Both the position numbers and the translations under genes were made by a program. Below, one piece after another: positions 14,246 through 27,741 of a DNA stretch of 64,000 bases. The stretch comes from Taeniopygia guttata (lineage: Eukaryota; Chordata; Aves; Passeriformes; Estrildidae): assembly GCF_048771995.1 (NCBI RefSeq), contig NC_133032.1, forward strand, positions 18,987,001 to 19,051,000. Reading direction: 5' to 3'. Under the pieces are notes generated by a model, which worked only from the letters and a program-made list of their open reading frames with translations, made no database searches and had not been told where the DNA came from. Every line of letters begins with the position of its first letter. The stretch's first letter is position 1.

Positions 14246-17200
14246 AGTGCATGGGGGGTGTCATTAGCTGCCAATAAACTGACACAGTAGTAAGGGGGTC
14301 ACACTTCTGATTTCCTCACGGCTTCCTTTGTTTAGTTAGACACAACGCAAACCACACGCTCCAGATGTTTGCACTGTGGTGGGGACACCAGCCTACCTTT
14401 GTTTTCCTAGGAGTCATTCCAAAGTCTGCCTGGATTTGCAGTCCTCATTAGCAAGCCTGGAAGAAGTCATTCTTCTTGTGTCTGGCCTTAAAGGCTTTTC
14501 AACCAGCCACTGGAACTCCCACGAGATCTACAGGATAAAAAACAAATTGGAAAGGCATCAGATAGGACACACTCATTCATTCCAGGGTTTCTGTAAGTAC
14601 TTCCTTCCTTCCTCTCTTCCTGGTAGATTGTGAAGTAATTTTTTTCCCAAGCAAATGTAGCTCTTCATTTTTGTTCTCTATCTCACCCTCTTCAAATTTT
14701 CAGTTTTTTTCAACAAAAAAATATTCAATGCTGTTTCTACCTGTCGCAGTTGACCTCCCCATTTCTGTAGGCCATCACTTGCCCAGTTCTCAATTTCTAT
14801 ATTAATTTACTGCATAGGGCATTTCCTTCTTTTCATGTGAACCAGAAGCTTGGATGAATCAGTGTTCCCCAGGGCTGTTAATTAGACATGTGATACAAAG
14901 GAATAAGCTTGCCCTCACTTCTCCAGGCAGCTGGGCACCGTGGGATCTTGCTATCCCCCTTGCTATCTGCATGGGGGCAAAGCAAGCCCAGCCAGCAGGG
15001 TGCCAAGGTGGCACAGACACTGCTTTTTTAGATAGCATCTCCTGGAAATTTACAGAAAGAACATTGCAGTAGGGAAAGACCAGCACCACTAAAGTCTTTA
15101 GTATCTTTCAGACAAGCAAATCAGCTCCAATGCACAAATAAATTACATATTTCCAAATTTTTGTTATTTTGTTTCAGGTTATAGAACATTTTAATTGATT
15201 TATCATTCCTGATAGGTCTAGTTTTCGGATTTTTCCCTTTTGAGGGAGCTTTAGCTGGACTGGATGCTGTCCAACACTTTTTAACTCAGTTGGCTTCTAG
15301 CTGGGCCAGCACATGATCCTGCTTCCCCCTGGGATTTGAGGGGAGCAGCCCTGTGTCTTCATTTGCAGTTATTCTTATGCGTGGAGAATAGCAATGTCTT
15401 TTTCAGTCAATCTCTAGGAGGAGAGAAAGAAACCTGATTAAACAAAACAAAGAGTCTCGAGCTAGAAACCCTCTACTTCCCACACCCTTGATGCCCAGTA
15501 TTGGAAGCACACCAGGCAGGAAAGGGTCCCAGGTCAGTACTGAAAGTCTGGCCTGTGCCTTTGTCTTGCATGAGATAGGCTGCTTACATAAAATCCAGTC
15601 TTCAGAGAATTCCATAAACTGAATTTACTGCTAACTACAACCCTAGATTTCACACAGGATGGGCTATTATTAATATCCCATCTATTTGACCTAGTTTCTG
15701 TCGACTGTAAAGTGCCACATTTAAATTTAACTTCTGAAGGAAAAATAATTGAATTGAAAAATCAATCACTAGGCAATTTCACATTCGGTTCATTTAAGGT
15801 CAAGTTATTGCTGTCTCAGAGAATAAAAGTTTTCTTAATGGATCAAGTTCAGGAGTGATGTGAAATCAGGCATAATTACATACTGGCTAATGAGCCTAAA
15901 CTGGCACACAGCATACATATTGAGAGGTATATATCCATTTACACCCTCTTTGACTCACTTATTACTTGGACAAGAAGACAAGGGGCAGGAATTGCCACCA
16001 GGGGCTTTGGATGGTTCAAAAGGCCACAGCTGAGGCAGACAAGTACCAGCTTGCTTCCTGCATGAGCAGGCCAGGACTTGGCAGGGGGATCACAGGTGGC
16101 TTCCCAAGGGTATTTCTGCTCATATGCAGGAACTATGCCAGATGTGATCTGCTGTGGGTAACTGTCCTTTGCAATCCATATGGTACCATTTCCACCATTC
16201 TACCCCTTCCTAGGTCTCTAGGGAAGTCCTAGTCCCAGTCCAAGGTGAAATCCAATGTGTTCAACTTACTTTAGACTTTAGTCTTCTTCCTCTATGTTTG
16301 GAATTTCTGTAGAAAATCAATCATAAACCAGTTTGAGATGTTCTTGGATCTTACACCTAATTGGTTCTCCAGCTCAAGGTGCTTGGGTTTCCACCTATTT
16401 TTTCAAACTGCAATAATTTCATTCAGCAGAGCATCATCAACAGAATTTTGTAGTACTATGAAGCATAAATGTTTTCTAACTGCATCATGGTATATTCATC
16501 TCCACTGTTCACAGATCTTAGCTCAGTGTAACTCAGTTCTAAATTAAGTAAATAATTCCAGATTTAAGGCTTTGCATTTGGCTTTTGGGCTTTTTCTTTT
16601 CAATTTAGCTTATGGGCTCTAATTAAGTATGAAAGTATTTGCCTATAAAAAAGTATCACTAGTATTCTTGTTACATCATGATAAATATCAGTTCAGGTTA
16701 AGTTTTTAATATGTCATTTCACAAGTAAGATTTTATCATATACTATATTTTAAAATATCTTGTCAGGTTCTGTGGAAAAGAATTTTATTGACTTATAACA
16801 ATAAACTCTGAAGTAATTAATTGCTTTAGGATAGTAATCAGCAAAGTGCTTTAGAAAAGTATCTTTTTCTTTTAATGACATATTTCTCAGTCTGTTTGTA
16901 GGGAAGCAATGTTGGTTGTCCTAATTAATTCTTGCACATGAAGTATATTTAAAATATAGCCTTAGCAGACTCAGTTTTACAGACATGCAGAACTTCTACA
17001 GCTTAAAGCTGTAGTGCTAAAGGGGAAAAAGCTATATGCAAGTTTAACTGCACTCATCTTAAAATAACAGCAGCTGGCCACAAGAAAATGTATCTATCTG
17101 CATTACTTTCTTTACTCTCAGATGCAGAACAAATCAAATATCCCTTGTGCAACTCAACAGAGTTACACTTTTATTCCTAGTTTTGCATTTCAAGGTAGCA

Positions 17201-18409
17201 TGGAACTTTAGAAGGAGTCACAGATTTTTAGTCTTTATCTGCACATCAAGTCAGAATTTCTAACATACAGATTCTTGATTTTCTTTTCTACAGGCATGAC
17301 TGTGGGAGGAACACAACTGGTGAGACAGCTGCAGTGAGGCTGCAAGGATTCTGCTCACCAGAGACCTACAGATTTTAAGGGTGCAATTATTTCCAGTCCC
17401 CTTTTTCCTGTTACCTTCATTCCTGGGTTGGTGAAGGAAAGGAAATTACTTAGCTGAAATTCCTTTATGCAGAAGTTCTATGACATTTTTGTCCACTGTA
17501 TTTTTCCTTCATCAGGAGATCAAGCAAAGGCCAGGTCAGAGCACGGGGCTGGGCTGTGTACTTTGGTCTCAAAGCTTCTTGTCCCAGCCAAGACTCTATC
17601 TCCAGGAGAAGGCATTGGGCAGATCAATGACAGCATGGGAGGACTCTTTGAAAATACAATTAATTACAAAATCAGATTTACTTAATTAAAAAGCTCAAAG
17701 AGTTCTTCTAACTTAGCCATATCTTGAGAATATTAAAAATTATTTTCAGTACATAAAAATGCATCTAAAAAAGAAGACAAGAGAAGGACGCTCAGTGTGA
17801 AGTTTGCATGCAACAGTAAATCATATTTTACCTTCCTTTTGTTTATGTTTTTCTTTTAATCAATCTGAAAGTTTTTTAGCAGACTGAATATTTCTATTAT
17901 AAACCTACATTCAGCTGTTCCAGGTGTGACAAGCTCTACTGAGCTTTTCTTTGGTCTGTTGTTGTCCTCCTGGTATGAAGTCTCTGTGGGAGCTGCAGAA
18001 ATGCTTGGCAGCAGCTCTCAATTCCTTACAATGCCTACACAGAGATTTCTTTGGAGCTTCACATTCACCCTGTATACTTTCAATCAGTGCCAAGAAGAAA
18101 AGCATTTCTCCTGGGAAGTGGTGGTGTTAATTTTTTGACTTCTTTATAATCTAAAGGGACACTAGTCAGTCATGTTATTCCAAGGTTTAACTTTGAAAAG
18201 TGAGTTTCAACACAGCAGAAACATTTTATTTGTTTAGCTTGTTTCAATGCTGCTAGAAATAAGATCAGTCCCAGGAAATATGGGGAAAATCCCTCTATCA
18301 GCAGTATATGCAGACCAAGTGTCATGCCTTCTTAACAGTACACAGAAATAAGAAAATCAGTCAAACTGCTCTACTGTTACAATTTGATTTTTTTTTCTCT
18401 TTATAATAC

Positions 18410-18613
18410 CTGTCCATACTTCATAGAGATCAGCTAATGTATGGCTCCAGGTTGTACCACACCAAGGCAGCCCTGCCTGTGGGCTGACTGCATCAGAGTC
18501 ATGAGCTGCAGGATAAGTGCCAAAGATCAGAGAAGCCAAGCATCCAAAATTCCCAAAAGCTGTAGCCAGGACACTCAGCTGTTTGAGGAGAATGGCATCA
18601 CTGTTCATCTTTC
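18410..18613 (-). other. Open segment bounded by splice-like sites (possible unannotated exon)
   Basis: On the minus strand a strong acceptor (CTTTTCTTTGTCTCATAACAG) precedes 18613, and a plausible donor (GACAG|GTATTATAAAG) follows 18410. The 204-bp segment between them is open in one frame with phase 1 at both ends. It encodes KMNSDAILLKQLSVLATAFG and a further 47 or so residues with no recognised domain. It could be an exon of an unannotated transcript or chance. No companion exons were identified. Confidence 0.2.
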
Positions 18614-21600
18614 CTGTTATGAGACAAAGAAAAGAACTGTGATGTGATCTCCAATTTACTTTCTCAGCTATTCCCTTTAATAACAGATAATGGACAAGAG
18701 ACTGACTTCCCATCAGCACAGGGCCCTGGCAGTCTGTTTCACAGACTGCTTTGATTCAGTCCTGCTAGAACTGCCCGTGTCTTCTTTTTTTTTTTTTTCC
18801 CAAAAATCACTGGCTGGTTTTAACGTCTTGGTGCTTCTTTTCATATAAAAAACTTCCTTTGTCTCCACTGCATGTAAAAGAGACACTCACAGAATCAAAA
18901 TTTTCTTACTTTAAATCAAACTAGAAAGCACATGTGTTGGAACACATCATTGTGTGAACTGCTTGTTGAAAGCATGCAGCCAAGAGTTGAGAGAAGGTGG
19001 GAACAATCACCACTATCAACCTTCCAAACACCAACCAAAAAAATTTGATGATTTTCATGTTCTCTATCTGTCATTATAATTCCTTTGACAATGTGGTGAA
19101 ATATATTCCTAAAACGAAAGAGGACAATTGTAATTTTTTTGTTCCTACCTTCTTAAAAGAAACTTTATATGCTATCTGGAGTCCACTTCTATTGACCTTA
19201 CTCTCTGGAAGCATCCAAGTATATTTTAGAAGAATCAGATAATTTAATATGTGGTTGAACTTGAAATAAATTTTCCATATGGCATGTTTTAAGGATGTCT
19301 GGCCATGTCAATACAAAGAATAATTTCTATTAAAGTTCTATCTTCAATATCAATGTTCTATGTTACAGAAGTAGGGAGTTGAATGTCTACTTTAGAAGAA
19401 ACACATGCAGGTGAATAGAAAGAAATAACCATCACTATCCCAGTTTCTTCATTGCTTTCTGGTAATTCCTTGACTTGGAACATTTGCCAACTCTGGAGAT
19501 GTTGACAGTAAATGTAATTGTGCCTTGTGGACAATTAATAGGGTTTCTGAGCTTACGGCACATCAGAGCTTTTTCAAGTCACAGGATAAGATTTGGCAGT
19601 TAATACTGTAGCCCTAGCATAAGAAAATGAAAAAAAGAAATTGAGTGTTTTAGCATGCAAATGTATTTTGTAAGACACAGGAAAAGAAATGCCAGTAGAA
19701 TGGGTTGGAATAGTGAAGTTCCAGGAATGGTCCACTTCATAAGATCTATCAAGCCTCTGTAAAACTGCTCTTTAGTTTAAGTCTTCATTTAAAAGTTGTC
19801 TTTAAGTGACAACTTAAGTGCATTTCAAATCACAACTTAATTCTTGCTCACTCACAATTAAATAAAAACTGATGGTGGTGTTTGTAAATGTGTTCCTCTC
19901 CTGAAATGCCCGTGAATGCACTGCACCTCTCAGTAGCTCACACATCACCGTGGTGCAGAGAGAGCTCCCTCTTCTCTTGCAGCCTACCTTGCCCACTCCC
20001 ATCTTGCTGCCTCCTCCCTCAACTGATGGAGCATCATCCTAACACATGGCAAGCAGCTGCAATGCAGATTTAAAGTGTCTCAAATTTCCCTTGAGTTCCT
20101 TTGAAAAATAGATAAGAGCAATGGCAGGCAACATATATAAGGAGGTGAGTATTTTCAGAAGGAGAATAAAACTATTTAATGCTCTTTTTCCTGTGACAGA
20201 AGACTGCAGAGCAGGCCAGCTCTGATGATTTAGAAGGCACCAGAATGTTCCCAGCATTCAGTCCCAGGGAGGGAACAGCAAGTCATTATTTTAAAATTAA
20301 CTTTTTAATTTGAAAATGTGGATGTAATTCTTATCACCCTCTACATTTGAACAATTCTGGTGCCTTTGCTACCACTAATCAGGATCTCCCACACTAAACA
20401 ATTTACAGAAAGCAACCCTTGAAGCTGATTTATGAGCCAGGTGCCTTGTCTGGCAGCACAAAGGGCACACGTGGTAGAAAGTATCTGTGTTTCCATGGTC
20501 TCCTGCCCTCATGTATTTGTCAAAGGCAGGTAGGGGAGAAGGGGGAGAACATAACCAAAGTCTGTTTAGCATCAGCAAGGAACTGAGTCTGGGATTTATG
20601 TTTTTTTCTGTCACAGGTAAAAACTTCATTTGTTAATGAAGTTCAGCCTGGTGTCAGGCATTATGTTCCTGTTCCCATCTCCCTGTCCTTGGGGAATGAA
20701 TAATTCAGCAGCAAACATGCACCTGGGAAAGTCACAGGTAAACGTCATACTGGATGGGGTTTTCTACATGAACTCTGATTGCCTCTGCAATCAGAGGCAG
20801 GAAAACAAGATGCAGGAAAAACCTCTGGAAAGGAGGGAGGCATAGACTTGAGACTCTGGAGAATTACTTTTCCACAACGTGGCTATGCTGCAAACAGTGC
20901 TGTTCTCCAGGGTGGCTGGACTGTGTTCCTAACAGGAGCATCACCCCCAGTGGAGTTACAACGGCAAGAAAGAGCAGGGGTGGAGCCAGTGCATTTGTTT
21001 TCACATAAAACAAACCCCCACTATTTCATTTGCACCGTTGGGCAAGGGGTAGGCTCGCACTATTGGACTGTGAACACTAGCTGAGCAGCTCCGGTGAAGT
21101 CAAGCAATGAAGATCCATTTTTCATTCAGCCTTTGCAGAAAACGTTAGAGAATGTTTTAAAATTCAAATTGCATACGAAAACCTGATTTGGCACAGTTCG
21201 ATGTGAAAATTAGTTTTGAATCCAGCTACCACCTCCCTTCCTGAGGAGATAATATGTCCTGAAAAGCAAGAGTTTGCAGGCATCACTGACCCTCCAAGGC
21301 AAGCGTCGTATCTGCCAGGAAATGTGCTTAGTATAGTCAAGGTTGACAGAGTTTCGACAGATAAAATAAGAAGACTCACTGTTATGCTGTCCCCTATTCT
21401 TAGGCTTTCTTATTTGCTAAAATCTGACATCAGAAAATCTCATGACAGTTTTACTCTCCCTGCAGTGGTGGTGGTTCATTTTAAGGGAGGGGCAGGAGGT
21501 GGGTTTGGATTTTTGCTGCCATAACTGAGCTTTAGGAAATAAATTGAAGGTGGACTTTTGGTGACTTATAGTTTAGGGAGTTGAACTTTGAAATTGAAGG

Positions 21601-22749
21601 GCAGAATGGAAAAATCTTACCAGCACCTACTGGAAAATGAAAACAGAGTTCACTCAGGGGATGGAGAAGGGAGCTGACATCTTGACAAGCTATGAGAACT
21701 CATACCTAGGAGCCTGATAGAGGGCTAGAAAAACAAAGGCGTGGTTTGATGTGGTCAAGGAAAGAGCTAGAGAGAGTCAGCAGATATAATCAGAGGGTGA
21801 GGCAGGACAATACAGCAATAGGTTCAGACATGGGATGACAAGAGATTGGATGGCAGAATCAATCCTTGAACGGTGGGAATATGTTCCTCCTCTCACAGCT
21901 GGAGGAGAGAAAAGTGTCTTAATGGAGAAGTAACTTGGGTGGATGGCTCTAGGGAGAAACCTTAACCAAAAATTACATCTTTTATGAGCAAGATACCTCC
22001 TGAAGAAAATAAAAAACCCTGGGGAAACAAAATGGAAATGTCCCTTGCTGGAGCCTGTGTCTGGATCTGGAGCCTTAGAGAGGATGCTCTTTGCCTGAAA
22101 TATCCTGAAAACTGCAGCTCAGATTTATAGCTCAGTTCAGCTGTAACTCTGACAGCATCAACTGGCTGCTAAACACGTTGGGCATTTAAATCTGCTGAAA
22201 TTACATTGTATATCTAAAGTGCAAACTGCAGTTTTTGAAAAAGAAGCCTTTGTGCTGTGGCTGCTTCTAGCCTAGCAAAATAATTCACCGTAGCTAACAT
22301 CTTCTAACAAATATGTTTTCCAGCACTACCACAGTCAAATACTTTCACGTAAGATGGATGTATTTGTTTTAGCAAAACTCACAGAGGCCTGAAACCCATC
22401 ACATTGCAATTACTGCAAGGTCCTTTTTCTGGTCTGAAAAATACAGCCTCAGCCCTTCCCAAATCCAGAAACAATATTGCAGTACAAATAATTTCTCCTT
22501 GCTGCCACTTTGAGTGCCTTACCTTTCCAGGTACATCCTCCTTTCAGTTCTCCTTCTTCAGCCTGTTGCAGGCAAGATGTTTGTCTTCATTTTTTCAGGC
22601 ATAGCAGGTGCCCACTGTGTTGTGAATCATCAGTCAGTATTTACTGCTGTAAAGTCTCCATCAGCTGTTAATTGCCCTGTAATACAATGATTACTTTTGA
22701 TTTTTCAGCAGACTTTATTATCTTTTAGAATTATTGATTCATTTAACAT

Positions 22750-24125
22750 GACAGGTCTTCTGGAGGTCACCTATTCCACTACTACTCAAGAGTGGATATT
22801 GCAATAACCTTCCAAGCATGGCAACCAGCAATGCAGGCATTACCCACTATCACTTCAAAACTTTTTTTCATCTGTATGTTCACAATATACTTTCCTGCAG
22901 CTCCTGGCTGCCTACTCTCATCCTCTCATGGTGCTTCTCTGAGAAACATCAATCTCTCTTCCCTGTGACCCCAGGTTAGGCACTTGAGGACAGTGGCCTT
23001 CTCTGGGCTCAACAGACCCACCTCACTTTCCTGAACACAATATGCTCATTTTTTGACCACCTTTTGACCTTCTCCCAGACTTATTCCCATTTGTTGGTCT
23101 CTCTCTCACCAGAAGCCCCAGGCTGGACACGTTCCTCCAGGTGAAGCTGTGCAGAGGGGCTGTCACATGCCTTAAGCTGCTGCCTGTGGCTCTGGTACCA
23201 CAGCACCGAATGCAGCCCAGTTCTGCTGCCTCCAGGGCACACTGCACACTCGAGCTCCCTTTGTCCACCACACATCTGGATGTCCCCTGCCTGCCCAGGC
23301 CCTTTCCCACAGGGCTCCTGCTGGTGATGGCCAGTCACCATACTGCAGAGCAGGCTCCTTCCCCAGCTCCTTTCCCTGGCATCTCTCCATGTCCCCCAAG
23401 TTCCCATCAAACCAGGTCTGCAGCTTGCCTAGGTCCCCATGGAGGGCAGCCTTACTCTCCAGCACACCAATGGAAAAGGAGGTTCCTGCTCTGGCACTCA
23501 CATGTCCTGCCCAAGGACCCCACCCCACCGCACAGGTTCCCGGGGGCTCTCTGTCCTGCCCAAAGACCCCATTCCACCGCACAGGCTCCCAGGGGCTCTC
23601 TGTCCTGCCCAGGTCACTGCAGAGTGCCTTTGGTGTCACTGGCCTGAGGGACAGAGCGGAGTGGCTGCCATGGGCTGCCAGCAGCTGTCCCACTCCTGGA
23701 GCTTGGTGGCCCAGGCTGTCCTACAGCTCATTGAGGACATTCCCCCTGCCTTTGGTGCCCACATTTGCCTGCTGGGATTCTGGGAGAGCCGGTGTTGGAA
23801 GCGTCACCAAAGCCAGCCTCAGAGCACCTGGCTCCCTTGGCTGTGCAGATGGGCCCCTCATGGCAGCCAGGCAGCACTCAGGCCTTTTGGATGTGGTTTT
23901 GTGTTTTGTAAACCCATGCTGGCGAATCCCAACCACCTACTTGCTTTCACATGCCCAGATCCTCATTCCTGACATTTTTGAAGACAGGCATGAAATTGTC
24001 CTTTTCACAGTCCCAGGAGACCTCCCTCAGCTGCAGCCTTTCAAAAGCACTGTCTCAGATTGGTCTCCTCCGCTTCAGGTACTCAGCAGGACCTGGCTCT
24101 TGGCATCCAGCACAGCACTCTATCG
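22750..24125 (-). mobile_element. Old, diverged CR1 LINE (about 1.4 kb)
   Basis: On the plus strand the CR1 3' landmarks appear diverged but in order. They are TGGAGGTCACCTATTCCA near 22761, CCTCTCATGGTGCTTCTCTG near 22921, GGCCTTCTCTGGGCTCAACA near 22996, and a segment near 23100-23180 like the CR1 stretch around CTCCAGGTG and AGAGGGGC. Further in are AAACCCATGCTGGCGA near 23911 and GAAGACAGGCATGAAATTGT near 23980. The element is on the minus strand. High GC and loss of stops create open frames of up to 248 codons on both strands, which are artefacts. It carries an internal 49-bp tandem repeat. Several stretches do not align in my memory, so nested insertions are possible. Confidence 0.72.
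23503..23615. repeat. 49-bp tandem repeat inside the old CR1
   Basis: The string TGTCCTGCCCA recurs at 23503, 23552 and 23601, an exact period of 49 bp. The two full units share CACCGCACAGG and GGGGCTCTC and differ at a few positions. A third, partial unit follows. The repeat makes the overlapping GC-rich open frames look like proline-rich repeat proteins. Confidence 0.9.
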
Positions 24126-26784
24126 ATACAAATAAATATGAACAGGACACAAAACCAAATATAAACATTTCTAAAACAGTGTTAGTTTAATAATAAAACA
24201 TTGTATATAGAAAAATTCTAGACATTAAAAAAAATAGTTTTACCTGAAATGCTGGTAGTTCCAAGAAATACTGCAGGATGTTTCAGCTGTCACTTGAAAC
24301 AAGCAAAAACTATAGAAGCCACAGTAAGAAAATTATTCTGACCACTGTGAGCAGATGATGGCTGTGGAGATTAAATGTCCAACCAGGCATGAAAAAATAG
24401 CGAAGTGCCTCACTTATTCAAGGTGACATGTTCAAAAGATATACAGTAAAGCTCACTTTACTGGATTATTGCCAGATCCCTAAAGAGAGTGGAACACTTG
24501 CTGCAGAGTTTAAAGCCAATGCTTTTTCCCCAGAAAAATGTGACAAAATCTTTTGTAAAACTTTTTCACCATAAAATTCATAGCTCAAGATCAGATTGTA
24601 AGGTAGTAAAACAAGGCAACATATTTTTAATGGAAAAGTCTCTTTTTTAAAGGAACTGCCTTTTAGTTTATCAGTAGATGGGCCCAGTGTAACATTATCA
24701 ATAGAGTCCAAGCGCTGATATCGACTGGGCAATGTCCATGCTAGCTCCTATCTGGTCTTGCTATCTGACCAGAACTGGAAGGAAATATTTTATAACATTT
24801 TGACCCGAAGAAATGAGTGACACAAAGATTAGTGACCCTGTAGTGGTTATAGAATATTTTATCACCATTATTTTTCTTTTTTAAAAACCAGTGTATATAA
24901 ATCTTCAGTCTGTACAGACTAGTGGACCACATCTCTGTTTGATAACCCTTTGTGATACAAGGACCATGATCCAGTCACACGTCCCAGCAGAAAGTTCCTG
25001 CTGATGTGTTGGTATCTGGTCTGGATCCTTCTTTTTCTGCTACAGAAAGATGGCAGTGCCAGGTGATAATCCCTGACCCACAGAGTGCCCTTATAGCTTT
25101 TGACTTTTCATACAGGAACAACTTGCAGCTCAGAGTGCAGCCACCAAATCTAGAAAAATAGAGGATATGATCCCATTACTGTCATCTTACTACCTTAGTG
25201 GTTTCCACATTTGGTGTCTTACTCAAAATTCTAACTGCACTGCCAAGATTGTTATCTGTTACAAGAAATGCATGAATTTCATAGCCAACCACGTGTCACG
25301 ATGTAACACTTCAGGAGAAGGTATCCTAACATTACAAAAAAGCTGCTGATTGCGTTTGTCAGTGATACAACTTTCCACTGTAAAGCTCATTTTTTAAAAG
25401 GTGAGATCCCAGCAAAATGGGAGGATTTACCATTTTTCCTGTAATTATCATTTCAAATGCTTTGTCCTGCATGTGTAGGCAAAACTTTGGTGGCAAGCAG
25501 AATTTCAATACACAAAATACAAAAAGTTAACACAGAGTTTTGATTAAGAATCATCCTTGGTCACATCTTTTAGCTCCTTATATTTCACAGATTAATTCCT
25601 TTCACTGCTGAATGACATAACACATTCCTTCACTCTTCGTGACCCAAATATTTCTCCATTTTAAGATGCTCTTTGAAATAATCAGCTGTCCAACAAATCT
25701 ACACATGCTTAACCCAGTCTCCTCCTTTTTTGTATTTCATATAGGAACATTTTCACTTGCAGAAACCTGTAATTACTTTAAATTTCTTATTATCAAAAGT
25801 AGAATAGTTCCTAAGGAACTAATTAAAATACAGAGTTCTGTAGACCTAGCTCATTTTGGACAGCAACAGGCTCCTGATAGGATTACCTTATCTGAAGGGA
25901 GCTGAGCAGTTAAATCTAACTCCCTGCAAAACCAGGCACAGACAGATGCACATGGCAGGGTGTCTACCTGTAACCCTGTGAGTCTCGGAGTCCACAAGAT
26001 TAATACAAAGTCAACTGCTCTCCCAGAGGATGCTAAAAGCTTGGATTCCCTTAGCTACCTCTTTGGTAGATGATTTTCCAGTGAGTTATCCTCTCACAAC
26101 ACAACTAACAGCTCCACAGAACAGGGTAATTGGGGAGAATTACACCTGCAGAAAATGATCTCCAATAATGTTACTATGAGGTATATTTGGTCTGTAAAAT
26201 CTATAAAGTTTCTGAAGTTTTTTTTTTTTCCCTTGGCCTTTGTGGATTTGTAATGGCCCTGTTGGCTTTAAATTAACCTTAACAGCCTTACAGTTGAGTC
26301 TTTTTACTCTTGTACTTCTTACTTTCCACTTTTTATTAACAAAGAGCAGGCTTTTAAAGACTAGCCTAAGCTTTTCAGCAGTAAAATAAGCTAAGTTCCC
26401 AGTTCTAAAAAAAGACAAGGCTTCCCCACACACCTCCCTTCAAAAGCTTGCTGCTGGGTCAAGCAACTGCAGACTGTGCCCATACTTCACAGCAAGTCCT
26501 GGCTCCCAAGTGACCTGCTTCTAGTCTCAAGTCTGTCCAGGCTGGTTTTAAAGTTAATCCTTTATCTCCATTAGCAATGGCACGACCATGGTGTAGCATT
26601 TTGGTGGTACAGTAAAACACTCACATAATCACACGTCTGTCTCTGCTGCATCTTCCTCCAATGCTCTGATGTAGTCAATGTTCATAGTCTTGCTGCAAAA
26701 AAGCTCCAGCAAAAGCTGTTACAGGCTGCGGTGAGGAAAGACATTAACACATGAGGGAAACAAACACAGGTTCTGTAATTATAC
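24126..26784. other. Intergenic DNA between the old CR1 and the end of ZNF385B
   Basis: AT-rich sequence, with a T-run at about 26218-26230. I see no gene or classifiable repeat. Part of it could be further 3' UTR if ZNF385B uses a more distal poly(A) site. Confidence 0.6.
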
Positions 26785-26790
26785 TTTATT
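26785..26790 (-). promoter_or_regulatory. Candidate distal poly(A) signal AATAAA
   Basis: AATAAA on the minus strand, followed about 15-25 nt downstream by a GT-rich stretch (CCTGTGTTTG, then TTTCCC). That arrangement fits a cleavage site near 26760-26775. This is the last good signal before the sequence loses any clear link to the gene. Confidence 0.4.
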
Positions 26791-26904
26791 GCAACTCTGA
26801 TGCTTTGTCTGCTCCTGGAAGACTCCTTTAGCTAAATTTGTTTCAGGCATTTTTTTCTTCCGTACCAATTAAAACACAATAAGCATGTACAATTTTCTTA
26901 TTAT

Positions 26905-26910
26905 TTTATT
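26905..26910 (-). promoter_or_regulatory. Candidate proximal poly(A) signal AATAAA
   Basis: AATAAA on the minus strand, followed within about 30 nt by TATTGTGTTTT, a plausible GU/U-rich downstream element. It lies 120 bp before the distal candidate, so the two could give alternative ends to the same UTR. Confidence 0.4.
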
Positions 26911-27733
26911 GAAAAGGTACATTTAAAAAAATACACAGACATCTTACTATTATGGATTGCTGATAAAGATGCTCTAAAAGTTAATTCTCTTTTTTTTCCT
27001 TTCTTCCACCTGAAGTACTCATTATCATATAACAACTCCAGTCTGAGCACTGCATAATGATTCACCTTTATAAAAGGGTTGGGGAGGTAAGAAGATAGGT
27101 GGGACATTACTGTAATATATTCAGTAAACAGAGAATATGGTCAATTATAAATATTTTATGTTCTGTACATTATTGCATTAGGGAGCCACAATGTTATGCA
27201 GCATCATTACAAAGGAAACTAGTTAGAAATTAAGAAAACAGAATATTTACGTACAAACACATGGATCCATTGTCTTCTTGAACAACACATGTGAGCTGTG
27301 GCAATGTGCAATTGAAAAGCTTTTTTTTCTTTTTAAACATTGCTTAGCAACACCAGTGAAGAAACAACAAAAATAAGTTAAATGAAAGTAGCAAACAAGC
27401 AGTAATCTTAACTCTATGTTATATGGCTTTCTATTCTTGATTTCTCTAAATAAAGTATGACACAAAAGAAATAATTAAAAGCTTCAGCATTGCATTGCTT
27501 TCAAACATTTGCACAGAAACTAAAAATATTAAAGTCAGACATGGTACATCTGTAGTACTACACAAGATACACCAGTACTGGGGTCTAGGACAGCACACAA
27601 TCCCTGTCAACAAGAGCACATGAAAATAATGGATGCAATTATTTTTTGAGATGTTATCTGCAATCAAGCATTTCTTTCATCTGCCTTTTCCTTTATTCCA
27701 CATTAGATTATACCCTGTTGCTTTTCAGACAAG

Positions 27734-27741
27734 TATTTACA
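27734..27741 (-). promoter_or_regulatory. Pumilio-type motif in the predicted 3' UTR
   Basis: The minus strand reads TGTAAATA, an exact match to the PUM1/2 consensus UGUANAUA. It lies about 400 nt after the stop codon. Eight-base motifs occur by chance in AT-rich sequence, so this is only suggestive. Confidence 0.3.

Larger units (their letters stand above)
13110..22749. other. Intergenic DNA without convincing gene
   Basis: Mostly unique-looking AT-rich sequence with the CpG patch at 14.2 kb and the splice-bounded segment at 18.4-18.6 kb. Open frames here (up to 120 codons) show no known domain. Confidence 0.65.

Noticed and set aside
23141..24135. Three long overlapping plus-strand open frames (168, 177 and 248 codons) and minus-strand frames of 109-173 codons
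   Set aside because: They lie in a GC-rich, diverged CR1 with a 49-bp tandem repeat, overlap on both strands, and show no protein family or splice structure.
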